Notes: a model not told the origin generated them from the letters alone. A stretch of 64,000 nucleotides of DNA from Parelaphostrongylus tenuis (GCA_019055375.1 JAHQIW010002098.1:62001-126000), one strand, 5' to 3'. Shown: positions 11,441 to 23,619, counted from the first letter of the stretch. Made by a program: numbers and translations.

Positions 11441-12180
11441 TATTAGTAATCACTGAAACCTTAAATCTCTGGCTGAAGCCGTAAATGGCCGGTTTTCGAA
11501 AATACCTATTTTGAGCACTGTAGCATTCGAAATAGAATTATGTTTCACACCCTCCGCGCGTCTTCATTTTTAGCACTCGTATAATTCGCTCGGAGTACGA
11601 AAGGCATATGAACGTGTAGAGCGAATCTCGTAGTAACTGAGTCAATCGTTCTATATGGAATTTATTTGAAAGCCCGTAAACTATTCCCAATTGAATAACA
11701 AGTTGTACTCCTCTTGTCTAACCGTTGGTGATCGATCTCCCCGCCCCCAGCCCATAGATTAGCTGGTAAACATGCCCACCGAATATGTGAAGCTCGATTT
11801 TATTTGCCCTATTACACTGCAGTGAATGGTCTTTTCGAGAAATAGGTATAGCGTTGGAATCAGTGAAACTTACTCTATCGAATCTTTACTGATGATCTAA
11901 GGAAAGAGCACTGTCCTGCGATGTGTAAGACACAAATGCTGTCCTTCTCTTACGGCACTATTGAAAGAGCTTTTCCAAAAAGGCGAAATAGTTCTGACTT
12001 CAATACTTATGCTGTTGAAGGAGTAATAGCACTCAAAAGAAGTTTTGTTCAGTGATATATGAGCTAGATAAGAAAGAAAAACGCGCTCTCGTGTGTTTTT
12101 TTTGGATTTTACAGGGTTCTAAAAGAGTGTTTTGGAAAACCAACCACTACCGCGCTAGCCAAAGATTCAATCTTTCGCAT
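11440..12180. repeat. Diverged block homologous to 38500-39140
   Basis: Shared words in order: ATAATTCGCT, TTAGCTGGTAAACA, GAGCTTTTCCAAAAAG (GAACTTTTCCAAAAAG in the partner) and TGGATTTTACAG. No coding frame is conserved between the two copies. Confidence 0.55.
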
Positions 12181-13200
12181 CTTTCGCACGAGCGGCATTA
12201 CACTATCACTCGAAAAATGCAAAGACTTTTCTCAATTTCAATGTGCTATCAAAGATTTTTCGACTTTGAACGTACCATATTAATTTTCCGCTCATAAAGG
12301 AGGGCAATTCAAAACACAATTAGCGCTGTTAAGTCATTGACTCTCTTATGAGAAATTCATGAGTGCTGAATGTGGTTAAAAAAGCAACAACTATCAATCC
12401 GACTCAAATGCTAAAAAGGAGCAGCTTCGATACGACGTTCTCCGTCCGAACCCACTAGAACAGTGTTTGGTCAGTGAATTTGAGCCTTAGGAGAAGATCA
12501 CCATCGTTTTCTTCCTGCAAATTGAAGAGCTAAACGTTAATGATGAGTGTTGGTTAACTTATAGTGAAGAGCACAATGGTTTTCAGTGACTAAGATAACA
12601 CAGCAATCTCAGCCTAGTCAATGACTCTCAATTTACCGTATCCTGAAATCAACTTTTATTCAACCTCGACGTGCCTAGTCAATGTTTTCTGGACTATAAA
12701 GAACGGCTGAAAAAGTGTCATGTGTTAGGTGGTGTTCCTGTATATCCCACCAAGTTTCCCAGACCACCGTTTTTTATTTACACATCTTCCAATAGTGATA
12801 ATAATTCGCCCACTATGAAGGGTAGGCCCGACGTCATACTTCAGTCAAGGGTGACAAATCATTGATATGATACGGCCCTAGCTCTCGTTGTAAATTTGTT
12901 CGATTGTGAAATTCTAACAGATCTTCGCGGCACTAAACTGATTTAGAGCCGATGCTCTGTCAGCAAACACGACCTATAGAACTCTCCAGTGAACTTCTTC
13001 ACAATTTACTAAAGGCATTAGAGTAAATCTTTGTAATCATCAACTACAAAGAAAAGTGATAAGACACTGAGAACACCGAGAACAGACGTTACGCGCAGAT
13101 GTGGTTCTAAGTGGTGCCGAGCAACGTCTCTCCAAGTATTTTTTTTTCGTTTTGTTCTCGAATAAATTTCTGCCCTTACATTCATATTTTTGAGGCATTC
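12180..13200. other. No gene seen
   Basis: Short frames only (for example 12671-12865, plus); none has splice support or a recognisable motif. Confidence 0.4.
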
Positions 13201-14240
13201 TGAATTCCACATTTTACTCGGTCTTCATGTATGATCTAGATTATTTAGCAGGGATACGCTTCATCAGAGTGCCAGACTGGACTTTTTTGTGTGTCGAAAC
13301 TCAAACTTCAAACATGGAAAACTAAGCCTTTACTCAAACACGATTACAGTAATCACAACGAAAGGAGATCAACAGTTACGTACACAGTGCGACTGATAGT
13401 AACTTGAACAGAAGACGGAAGAATAAAATGAGTGTCAAGATTGACTTCAAACGTAAAATTCTAAGTGACAGATTCATGATCTATTTTGAGGAACGAAAGA
13501 GACACATCAAGCAAACACTGCTTCAAGCGAATGAAGCGAAACTCGTATACATAGGACGCGTTCAAGCGGCCAAAAAACCGTTTCAAATAAGCAAAGGCGT
13601 TCCCAGTTCACTAATTCAAGAGAGTGTTGATGAAAGGAATGGAACCGCCGTTTAGTTATCACTTTTGATTCCTGATACATCGCTTCACTAGATACTGCAC
13701 TACTTCGCCAGCCACACGATAAATTAGCTGACAAATTGCACATGAAGCGAATATTTATGCAAGCTAGAGACGATTCCATTCGAGGCTCTGATCTCGTTCC
13801 CAATAGTTCTCTGAAAATTCGCTTCTCTTGACAAAATGTGTATTTCAGCTTTATCCACAAGCAACATCAGCATCTTAATTTGAAATAGAAATCTTCAATA
13901 TATAGGTATCGATATAACGTCACGCAAAAGACATCGAATTTAATAAATCATTAATGGATGAGTCAATGACGTTAACCGTAATCAAAGGAAAAAGAGTCAC
14001 TGAAATCAACACACAAGTTGTTTTTCAAAATGTAACGTCGTTACATAAGTTTTGGCACCAGAGCGATAATCATCAAATTTATAAAGCAGAAGTGATTAAA
14101 ACTGCATGGTTTTGGTATCGTTCAAATACACATAATCTTGTGGTCACTTTGGTATACAACTTGTCTGTACTTACTTTGAGATAAAGCTGTCGTGGAAACA
14201 AATTCGTTTGCTAATCATACACAAATGGTGCGTAGGAGAA
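13200..14240. repeat. Block homologous to 53150-54600
   Basis: A plus-strand frame from the ATG at 13428 (FEERKRHIKQTLLQANEAK) is also open at 53398 (CEEREIHIKQTLLQANGAK), so a small exon cannot be excluded. A tRNA-like trace on the minus strand lies at 13632-13712 and 54200-54280. Confidence 0.5.
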
Positions 14241-14490
14241 AATGATAGTGAAGGGACCCGTACGATTACTGGAGCTTTCTTGGACGGTCCGAATGCGACT
14301 GATTCTCGATACTCTTCTCTCTGGCTTTGAACTTCGCGAACCACTTCCTATACATCCTTTCTGCAACCGTATCATCGCCTCAAGATCCACTGATCTTTCG
14401 CGCTGCTTCACTAGTATTTCCCTTACGTACCATTTGGGTATGAGTAGCAAGCAAATTTGTTCCCAAGACAGCTCCATCTTGGAGGAAATA
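14240..14490 (-). mobile_element. mariner-like N-terminal remnant
   Basis: The minus strand reads SWEQI at its start, then in another frame KGNTSEAARKISG, followed by VAERMYRKWFAKFKAREKS and HSDRPRK, the helix-turn-helix and linker of a mariner transposase. Only the DNA-binding part remains. Confidence 0.6.
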
Positions 14491-14736
14491 TAGGCAAAGA
14501 TGCATATCAAAATGTTTGCAAGAAAATGTGCAAGCAAACGATATGAAAACCATGCCATTTCAATCACTTCTTGTTGATAAATTTGGCGTTAATTGCTCCA
14601 ATGTCAAAACGAAAGGAACAACCTCATAAATCACTTCTACTCACTTATAGATCACTTTTTGTATGCTGCTCTCAACTAAGATTGAGAAATCTGATATACA
14701 ATTCGAACAGATCTTACCTATGTTAACATAGAGATG

Positions 14737-16569
14737 CTAGACTGACTCCTGAAAAAGCCGCTGTTCCGCTAACATTTCACTGGAACATGTTATGAATAAA
14801 GAATAATGAATGGAGAGATTAGTGCAAGATTTCACAAGAAAAGTTAACAAAGTCTTACGGATGTCCAAGAAACTGAATTTTATAACGGTCACACAAACTT
14901 CGTAGGAGCTGGTCGATCAGAAAACTATCTGTATCTCGATTTTTTCTCTAGAAACGAAAAGTCGTGCATCGCAAATGTGAAGTTATAAGCGATCTATCAG
15001 CTCACCAGTTCGTTTTTCAGTTCATGAAACATGCTCGTCAACTGCTGGTTCCTCATTTCAGATATTAAACTGCATAATGATGGATGAAGAGACGCGTCAA
15101 ACATTATCATTACCACACATTTATATTTACTATTCTGTAAAATAACGATGTACTTCGAGATATCTCTCTCGTGTGAACTTTAATTGCTAAGCCGACACGA
15201 GGTTTTTAATACGTTTTTCCAGTCCTCTATGACTAAAACTCTAGCGATTTCGCCTTTTTCACAACCATTCCTTCATGTTATTGTGAAAAGATGGTAAATA
15301 CTACATTAGCATCCACACAAGGCAAACAGTAGAAGTTCAAATAAGCTCGTTTTTTATCTTCAAAAATTGGGGATGGTTGCACAAATTTTATCATGATATC
15401 ATGATGGTGAAAAAAAGAAATCCACTCACGTCTTCAAATAAATCCAGAACGTTGTCAATGACATCGACAACTACTCCAAGATGGGCATCAACAACTTCTT
15501 CCATAGACATCTCACTCTAAAAGTTTCAACGACTGAAAAAACCCGTTCAAAGCAGATGATCGGGAACATTTCCTTTTGGAGGCTGGATTTCTTGAAAGGA
15601 GCTCTTTTGCTGGACGAAGAATGTCCCTTAGGATTTTGGTAAGCACTCGAAAGCTCAAATTTCGGTTCTATTCTCTGTGGCATTGCAGAGAAATGTCTTT
15701 TCGGAAAACAACCATTATGTTGAAATTACGGATTTACCTTATCAAATAACTGTTTCACTGTTCCGCTTAACGCGAGAATTCTGCTCATGACGGATAAGCG
15801 TGTGTGAGATTTTTTCATTTTCGGGCTACAGCAAATTTAAAGGTTTTCAATAGAGAGGCAATTGTAGAAGAAATCGACGAGTTCACGGCATCAAATATTT
15901 CTATACACTGATAAAAACTCTCCAGCGGAAATACGCGCGATAACGCGCGTCACGCGTCCTAAACTGCAATCTTAATTTGCTACTGCAAAAGCATCCTGAA
16001 CAAGTAGAGGAAATTTATTGAGAGCTACCATGCAGTCAGCATTGAGAATAGTCTGATATCGAGTAAAAGATCAATTCTTGTGATAAGCAATCCAGTGGTA
16101 CGATTGCCTCTCAATATCCTTACATCAATCAACAAAGCCTAAGTAGACCTTAGCTCGCTTAGCTTCAAGATTGATTGGAGAATAGCCTCAACCATTATCC
16201 TACGACAATCATAGAAAGAACGAAATTCTCAGGTAGCAGCTGAGGCAACATGTGAGATTACGAAAAACCGCTGTGAAGGATAAATAAGGAAAAACGAATA
16301 CGAGCTGAATGAAAGAAGTGCTGAGATGCACATTGTAGATCGTGATTACAAGTCGTATGAAGTGAATCAGATAAAATAATGAATAATAACATGGCCAAGA
16401 AACTGACCAGATTCGAGGGCTCACATTCTGCCCTTTCAGATATATGGATGAGAGTTGAACTGAACAACGAAAGACAACACGTCGGATCGACATTCGAGAG
16501 CCTTATAATTTCGTGACATAGTTGCAAATTCACGAGATCATCTAGACATTGATCATTCATTGCATTTGT
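14737..16569 (-). CDS. Multi-exon unrecognised gene with a one-base frameshift
   Basis: Minus-strand exons with canonical signals: 16569-16408 (54 codons, includes LQLCHEIIRLSNVDPTC), 16052-15984 (23 codons, TILNADCMVALNKFP), 15907-15738, 15516-15430 (29 codons, MEEVVDAHLGVVVDVIDNVL), a short one ending at 15006 (FHELKNEL), 14947-14859 (TDSFLIDQLLRSLCDRY) and 14779-14737 (EMLAEQRLFQESV, stop). Exon 15907-15738 reads CIEIFDAVNSS to FAVARK, then needs one extra base in an A run to continue as MKKSHTRLSVMSRILALSG. Another fragment near 16200-16140 (VEAILQSILKLSEL) also sits in a shifted frame. A homologous 3' end at 54398-54990 continues further. So this copy is either a decaying gene or carries an assembly indel. 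No function recognised; the protein looks helical. Confidence 0.6.
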
Positions 16570-16597
16570 CTAAAAAATGGAGAAAAAAGGAAATTTG

Positions 16598-17066
16598 CCT
16601 CGCAATTATTTCTGAGCCACGCATGTCAATGGTCTGTCAATGAGAGCTGACTTATGATGCGCGATACACTTATTTCGATCTTGCGATCTCGTCAGTCGGG
16701 CATATCGAATTTTGAGCTGTGGTCTCAAGAAAACACCCGAAACGAAAGTTATGATATATTGAATATACTAGCCACGAGCAATCGAGTGTACAACACTCTG
16801 TGATTGGTGAGTTTATCACTGGACATAGAGTGTAAAACGTTCGTCGTCGCTAACTCTTAGTGTGGGGCTCGAGCTCCCACAGAGATTAGCAAAAGACGAG
16901 AGAGGGTAACTGCCCGACTGACGAGATCGCAAGATCGAAACACGTGTATCGGGCCCTATAAATCAGCCCTCATTGACAGACCACTAACATGCGTGGCTCA
17001 AAAATGATTGCAAGGCATATTGAATTTTGAGCTGTGGTCTTAAGAAAAACTATCGAAGCGAAAAAA
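16598..17066. mobile_element. hAT-like MITE, one short and one full unit
   Basis: A deleted unit (16598-16770) is followed by a full one with TCAAGAAAACACCCGAAACG, GAGTGTACAACACTCTGTG and GACTGACGAGATCGCAAGAT. Located between exon groups at 19 kb and 16.5 kb. Confidence 0.72.
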
Positions 17067-17299
17067 GGAAATATTTGATCATACTGCTAACCTGAAATCA
17101 ACGGAAATATGCTTGAGAACTCAGTCAGTGTAGCGTGTTTAGTTAGTGCAGAAGCATTCATAATCTAGAATGACCACTTTGTCACATCAAACTCAAACTT
17201 AACTACCCAATAGTTAGAGATAAGGAATAAAAACTTATTATAATTATTTCGATATATTCTAAAACTAACTAATAACTATCGATCAGCGCAATGTTCCAC

Positions 17300-17760
17300 A
17301 CATAAATCAACGGATATTCACAAGTCAAAGACTGCGAGAAGTAAAGTTCGGAACACCGACAGACTTCACCAGATGTTTATAGGATAATCTCCCAAATGGT
17401 GGTTTACCGCCTAATCGTGGCTGGTGGGTGTTTCTGGGTGTTGGACTACGAAGTACAGTGAGAGGTTCAACCCCCAGCACGGCCACGCAGGCTGCGAAGC
17501 AGCCCGACGTTTCCACCTGGAAAGCCCTGTTAAGAGTAAACCATATCAGAAACGACTGCCGACTTGGTAACCAGTAGTCCACGAGGTGGTAATCTCTCTC
17601 GATCCAAAAGCCTTGCGCTACTTTAATGTGGTAACGACCTGAAGAAGCCCGGGTTAGCTTACTCGGAAAATCCAGCGAACAAAAGAGCTAAACCAGGACA
17701 TTTTAGGTGCTAGGAACCGCACAATTCGTGTAGACAGACCGCCTAAGCATCCAACAGGGT
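17300..17760. other. GC-richer segment of unknown origin
   Basis: Includes GGCTGGTGGGTGTTTCTGGG and ACGCAGGCTGCGAAGCAGCC, unlike the AT-rich flanks. It ends exactly at an RTE tail, so it may be the insertion target or another element. The minus-strand frame (85 codons) is not recognised. Confidence 0.35.
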
Positions 17761-18112
17761 TTCACCTGTATCACCTGTCGTCCCGCTGATCGTCGAGTGA
17801 CTCGAACGGGTACTAGCAACACTTCCATTTTTCCTTATCGCGTGCAAGAGTAGCCCAGTGGGTCCTCCTCGCTCTAGAGATTCGCTGAGCATCATATCTT
17901 TCTTCTATCGCTTTCGTGAAGAAATCGGACCAACGGGTCAGTGGTCTTCCTTTAGAGCGCTTGACGTCCCGAGGAATCCAGTCGGTAACGGCTCTCGTCC
18001 ATCGGTTGTCGTTGAAGCGCATCACGTGTCCGGCCCACCTTATTTTCGATATCCTGGCGTGTAGAACGGCGCCTCTGATTTTCGATCGTTGACGTAGGTC
18101 GGAACTTCGGAT
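17761..18112 (-). mobile_element. RTE 3' fragment with intact tail
   Basis: Minus-strand frame reads KIRWAGHVMRFNDNRWTRAV, then WIPRDVKRSKGRPLTRWSDF, and ends at the CACCTGTATCACCTGTCG tail. It is 5'-truncated at about 18112, where a SINE tail begins. It lies in the spacer or intron between the 19 kb and 16 kb exons. Confidence 0.85.
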
Positions 18113-18119
18113 CCAAGAG

Positions 18120-18378
18120 GGTGTAGAGGATGAAAAGATAAAGCTCTTAGTGCTGATCAAATCCTGAGAGATACACCATGTCACCGAAGTCATAAATAAA
18201 GCATCTTCTGAGGTGACTGAATGAATATGTAGCCTTACAATTACCAGCGGTGGCCTACCGATGTATCCAGTTAGTCGTACTATCCTCTCAGACAGATCTG
18301 GTCGCCGATTTGCCAATCCCGGAGGGAAGGCTTGGTGAGCCATGCTGCGTGCGATCGAACTATTGTCCACGTGTGTAC
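18120..18378 (-). mobile_element. tRNA-derived SINE, diverged
   Basis: Reverse-strand copy: tail GATAAAGCTC near 18140, body CCCGGAGGGAAGGCTTGG, tRNA-like head near 18375. It abuts an RTE fragment. Confidence 0.65.
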
Positions 18379-18877
18379 CACAGGGCACTTCTGGCCACTG
18401 CGCCGCACCCGACCCACATAATTGAACACAACTGATAGAATATACCAGGTCCTCCGAACACAGTTCATGTAACTGGTCCTTTCTTCGCAGACAAGGCCAT
18501 TGGCAATCATCAATCCTGCTTTAACAGAATCTTTTGTTGCCTAGATGAAAGCAGATTTGTTTACGGTTACTTTATCTCGAAAGATTCTCAAGATGCTCCA
18601 TATCTAAAATGTTACAAACACTACAAGAAGAATAAGAAGAAGGTCTTCATTTGGAACGATATCAAGGAAAGACCACAATGAGGACAATCGTCTCGAAACC
18701 GTTGGCTCTGAACAAGACGGTGACGTCGAAACGTTTAGCCGGACAAAGTTTATATATCAACCACATGGTCTTGGCTGAATCACTGAACAAACTGTTATTG
18801 ATTGGCAAAGCCGAGGTTGAGGAAAATCGGTTTTCAGAATACAGATAGTCCATTTTAACTATGACATTGCATTATAT

Positions 18878-19310
18878 TTACGAATGAAAACTTGTTCCAC
18901 TGAAGGCAAAACCCACATTTTCAATAGCTAAGCTCGATCTGTACTGCACACCGCAGCAGGTATTCCTGTCCAGAACTAAACGACAAATAGCAAAGATGAG
19001 AATCGAACGGTCCACTGGTGTTAGTGAACGCAAATCACAAACTGACAGAACATCGAGAACACGATATAGCTGAAATATCAAGCGTATTAATCCAGAAAGA
19101 AAAAACAGAATATTAGTCGCCTTCCGAAAAACGTTGTATCTAACTAACCTGGAAAATCGCCAATTCAATTCGATCATTTTCATCGACCTCGGGAAGAGTC
19201 GCCTGTTCTAGGCGATCATGAATGTAACGTTCAGCCCGTGGAAACACTTCGCCTCCCGGTACGACACTGCTTATTGAACACTGCGCCGCATGACACAACC
19301 AGGCAAGACA
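18878..19310 (-). CDS. Two exons of an unrecognised helical protein
   Basis: Exon 19310-19149 (54 codons, acceptor TTTCACAG, donor GTTAGT) encodes a segment with VVPGGEVFPRAERYIHDRL and ENDRIELAIFQ. Exon 19069-18878 starts after ATTTCAG in the same phase with LYRVLDVLSVCDLRSLTPVD and stays open for 63 residues to TAA; its last third may be read-through into an intron. The composition, with alternating leucines and acidic or basic residues, suggests alpha-helical repeats. Both exons lie between the exon groups at 20534-22541 and 14737-16569 on the same strand, so all three may belong to one repeat-invaded gene. I do not recognise the family. Confidence 0.55.
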
Positions 19311-19357
19311 CTGTGAAACGATATATCCAAGAATGCTGAGTACTTTGTAGAACTCTA

Positions 19358-19440
19358 AACCTCAAGCGGGATTGAACTCGTTCTTCAGCGTTACCGTGAC
19401 TGCATGCTACCGCTATACCACAAAAGTTTTGTATCATAAT
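19358..19440 (-). other. tRNA-like sequence
   Basis: The minus strand has TGGTATAGCGGTAGCATG and GAGTTCAATCCCGC at tRNA spacing without a matching acceptor stem. A related B-box half lies at 24090-24120. Confidence 0.45.
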
Positions 19441-19797
19441 CACTCTTCCCTCAATAAAGGCATCGAGGTTCTTTTCCGTTTGGCAGCACGGGATGAACAT
19501 ACAATCTCTTTCACTGAACAAGAAGTTCTTAAAAGAGAGTTAGTAACTACTCGAAAGCTTAAATCTCTGGCTACAGCGCTCTCATTGCCGTACCAAACGG
19601 AAAAGTACCAGTATCGAAGCCGTCAGCAACCAATTGAAAGAGTGATAGCAGAGTAACAGCTCCGGCATAAGTGGAACGTGGGTTTAACACCCGCCTAAGT
19701 TTCATAGATTTGTATATGACTAAGCATTCTCTAAGTTGCCACATCATAACACGCTACGAAAATGGTGAGATAGAAAAAGCTCTTACTGTTAAACGGC

Positions 19798-20108
19798 TTT
19801 AAAAGGATAAAGGATAAAACTCTCGGCGTTGATCAATCCCTGAGGGATGCGCCATGCATTCGTCTTCAATTTCTAACTTCGTTTGAGGTGATTGAATGCA
19901 CATCTGGCCTTTACAATGACTCGCGGTGGTCTCCCGCTGAACCGAGTCAGTGCTGCTTATCTTCCCAGACTAGTCTGAGACCAGTCCGGTACCAATCAAC
20001 CGACCCCGGAAGGATGGATGCCTTGGTGAGCCATGAGCGCGAGATCGAACCATCGACTTCGTGCGCGACGCAGAGCACCTCTAACCACTGCGCTACATGC
20101 GCCCTTGT
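19798..20108 (-). mobile_element. tRNA-derived SINE
   Basis: Good copy on the reverse strand: AGGATAAAACTCTCGGCG tail side, CGACCCCGGAAGGATGGA body, and CTCTAACCACTGCGCTACAT as the complement of the A box. Confidence 0.8.
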
Positions 20109-20533
20109 AAAACGGCTCAGCTCTATAAATTCTGAAGATCTTCTCTGAACCTTGCATCGATGTAATGTTTAGAAAAGTTAGAATGTTTGAAGTTTAAAAT
20201 TGTTTAGGTCATGAACGATACGTACAACATGAACAGCAGGACAACGACCGTAATGAGCTGAGTCGGCGTTCCGTCTCGCTTCAACAACCCCTCTCATGCT
20301 TGTTCAAATAAACCTAAAACTTGGGTAACTCAACCAAAGCGAAAATGCAAACAACCATACGCGACTATGTCACCTGTCAGTGGAAACTTCTTAGAAGCCA
20401 TCAAAACTAGATCCATAGACGAAACTCGTCCTCTAAGTAATGCCTGATCCCTTGCAGACATCAGTGCATGGTCTGAAGGGAATCATAGGAGCAAGACACA
20501 TAGCAATAAGTCTGAGAACGGCATAGACATTCA

Positions 20534-22541
20534 ATGAAAAGAGAGTAATCTATGCCCACGTTTCTCTTTGGAGCATAAAATAGTCAGCTTTTCCCGCTCC
20601 CAATTGATCGTGATTTTGTCCTTCGTCGTACCATTGAAAGCATCACTTCTGATCATGTCTTTCACCGACTTGATGATATGCCCAGCTGCTTCACCGAATG
20701 GGAATTCCTTATTGCAACTGGGATCGGAGCTACTGTAAAAGAGAACATACAGAATCGAATACATCATTTTCTATGTAGAACCTTAGTAGCTAATTCCTTT
20801 CCTATAGAGTGCTAGCGAAAAAGACACATGCTGGTCCCCTCCGTTCAGACAACTTGCGAAAACTGGCGAGACCGGCAATTTAAAACTGGTATTTATTTCA
20901 TTAACTTGAGGTTCAAAGTGAGTTTATCGCTATGGAATGATGGAATATCACTGGAGATACTTCTGTAGAATTACTTAAGATGAAAAAAAATCCCCATATA
21001 TGCTTTGCAGCCGCCGAACTGCTCACTAGCCGAAAACGGGCGCTATAGCGAAAAGATTATTAAGGGTGTCCCGTAGCTAACGCAAACCTATAACAACTAC
21101 AAAACAAAGAAGGAGAGTAGATAAATGTCTATTTATACCTTTATGTTCGACTGTTTTTTAGACAATCAAAATAATTTCAAAAAAGAATGTCTAAAGCCTA
21201 GACGAGGTTAGTACGCCAAAGCCATACACCGATGTTTCAGAGGTTTCGGCCTTCCTCGTCATGACCCCCGCCCCAGATTAAGTCCTGCATTGTACCAAGG
21301 AGGGAGGCGTATGTGGTGATGGCATAGTGTACAATGACACTGGTCCATCACCACTGTTCAGTCGATGGATTTCGGCTGTTAAATCAAAACTGATCCATAA
21401 GATGGACTGTTTTTGAAACCTTGCAATAAGGCCGAAACCTCCGAAACAGCGGTGTATAGCCATGGCGTACCAACCTCGTTTAGGCTTTGAACATTCATTT
21501 TTGGAATTATTTTGAATGTTTATTGCGAGTTTTTAAAAACAGTTGATCTTATGTTCTTTAGACCTCACTCAAATTAATATATAATGTGACATTACATTTC
21601 TAGCCTTTGACGTCTATTATGGCACTTGTATGGTCTAGACGTACGTTTCGGCGTCCCAGCCTCATCAGTAGCACGATACTTTTCGTTTCAGCCAATCCCT
21701 TGTAGGGTAGTATACAACCTACATATAGAAGAATCGATGACGAAGATATTACACTGCATGCGCAAAGTGAATAAATCACTTCACACTGTAGAGATAAGAA
21801 ATCCTCTACATGTAGGGGTTATATCCCCTTATGAGGGACTGACTCAAACGAAAGGCACCGTGCTGCTGATGAGGCTGAAAGGCCGAACACGTCCGCAGCA
21901 CTTTCTATGTACCATGACAAACCTCATGAAAAGCTAAAATATGTTTTGAGATGATATATTGTTTGTATTTGGTCGAAAAAACTGATACAAATAGAGCTCA
22001 CTTTTGCTGATCGTCGTACTCCGCAAGTGCAGCGGCAAGCCGGCAACTATCCTGGCTGTCATCCATTGACAAGGTGAGATTTCCCGGATCGTCCTCACAC
22101 ATCAATTCGTTCGGATCGAGCAAGCTGCGCATTTTTCACTATTTCATCTGGATCGATAGGCATGTCTACAATCAATATAGAATTTGTTCTCGCCCACTGG
22201 CGTAAATGCGCATTGATCTTCAATTCGATTTTCATTGGTTTCTTCTGCCGACAAAATAAGGAGATCTGTCGTTCATCGGACATAACTTGTTTCCGAATCC
22301 CCTGAAGACTGCTGTTGGTGGAAGGTGCGAAGGTTGCGATGGAGTGTCGTAGAGAGACAAGTCTTCCTGGAAGATTACAAATACTTCTATCCGTTCCATA
22401 GCCAGTTAATTTTGCTCTTTTTGTACCCATGCAGTGCCAGAAAGACTATTGCTCAGCAGGAGGATATTCAAGAGCGGACAATACGCATTGTCCGCAATGC
22501 ATACCGCCTCTATCACTGAAGGACTAAGTGCTGTCACAAAT
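20534..22541 (-). CDS. Exons of an unrecognised gene
   Basis: Minus-strand pieces with good coding character and splice signals. 22541-22427 (acceptor TTTCTACAG, donor GTACAA) encodes 38 residues ending SLSGTAW. From 22366 an acceptor CTTCCAG opens EDLSLYDTPSQ; a frame change before 22300 implies a short intron or an indel. The stretch with KINAHLRQWARTNSILIVDM runs to a donor GTGAGG near 22100. A last exon at 20751-20534 (acceptor TTTTACAG) fits its phase and encodes SSDPSCNKEFPFGEAA through NWEREKLTILCSKEKR to a stop. Two foldback elements (21148-21558 and 21585-21955) lie in the large intron. I cannot name the protein. The exact exon borders around 22300-22366 are uncertain, and upstream exons beyond 22541 were not identified. 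Confidence 0.5.
21148..21558. mobile_element. Foldback element (same family as 10147)
   Basis: Arms of about 115 bp from CGACTGTTTTTTAGACAATC to the complement near 21550, each containing GCCTAGACGAGGTTAGTACG or its counterpart. It lies inside the large intron of the gene at 20534-22541. Confidence 0.78.
21585..21955. mobile_element. Foldback/MITE, diverged
   Basis: CAGCCAATCCCTTGTAGGG on the left pairs with ATATCCCCTTATGAGGGACT on the right; GGTCTAGACGTACGTTTCGG is a family word. A partial relative lies at 62275-62440. It is also in the intron of the 20-22 kb gene. Confidence 0.6.
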
Positions 22542-22837
22542 CTGTAGAAATGACGACAGTCAATATCAAACCAATAAGTTGTCGTTACACACACGGAAAG
22601 AGATCGTCAACAAAAACCGCTCCTATACAATGATATTTATCAGAACAAGAACAACTGAAACTGTAAATAACAACAAAATGATCAACAATAACTCTAAGGG
22701 GAACAAAAAAATTACAGTATATACTTGATCAATTGGCCGACTGGAGAGGAAATGTGGTGATAACCTGGCTGGACTGCACACAATCATGAGCGGAGCGATA
22801 CATGTGGACCTCTGAACGTTTCATAGGTAAAATAATT

Positions 22838-23145
22838 CAATCTAGCCCTTTCGAGATCGTGAACCACGGCCTCTGCATCTCTAGTTGGCGACTCTGGACG
22901 GTCTACTCCACCTCCTCTGCATCTCTAGCCCCCCAGCGTGCTGCGTCCAACAATGGCAGATTGTTGCTCTAACAATGATGGCTGCTGTGTCTAACAATGT
23001 TGAGCTGTTGCGAAAAACAATGGCACGTTGCTGCGTCTACAAAGGCACGCTGGGGTTAGAGATGCAGAGGAGGTGAAGTACACCGTCCACAGTTGCCACT
23101 GGAAATGAAGAGGCATGGCTCCACGGTCCGAAAGGGCTAGTAAGA
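22838..23145. mobile_element. GC-rich foldback element
   Basis: Inverted arms of about 110 bp: CTCCTCTGCATCTCTAGCCC on the left and GGGTTAGAGATGCAGAGGAG on the right. The loop carries repeated AACAATGG/GCTGCGTC words. A fragment of one arm sits at 24872-24945. Confidence 0.78.
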
Positions 23146-23619
23146 TAATCAAATTTATGAGGTGAAGGGACCAAATCTACGTTTTCTTTCAATTTTTATA
23201 AGTCCTGGGAGTTGTTCTTTTTCCACCGCTGTGTGTTATATTTCAATTTCTAGTGGACTTATCACATTTATTCTATGTATTGGTCCTTTCAAACTCTGAA
23301 ATATCACTTAGTGCTACTGCAGCGGCCATATCAAATGATGTTTAGCTTTGGACTAGCTGCGCGGAAAAACTTAAATATCCGTAGTTCAACCAAATACTTG
23401 TTTTGCACCTATTTTTGGGTAATATTATAGAAATTTTCAATAACCACTGCACTACTTCGCCCTCATAATGGTAAAGATTGATAGATAATAGATGTTTCCT
23501 TTCTGTAGGAATCGGAAACATTACTCCTAATTAACAGAAGACCTGATCTGACCTAGCTAACTAGATAAGATGATGCCTTAGTTGAGAAATGAAAAATTTC
23601 CGCTCTAGTATTCCACAAA

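Noticed and set aside
17325..17582. 85-codon minus-strand frame in the GC-richer segment
   Set aside because: No motif, and its base composition differs from the supported genes; more likely part of a repeat.
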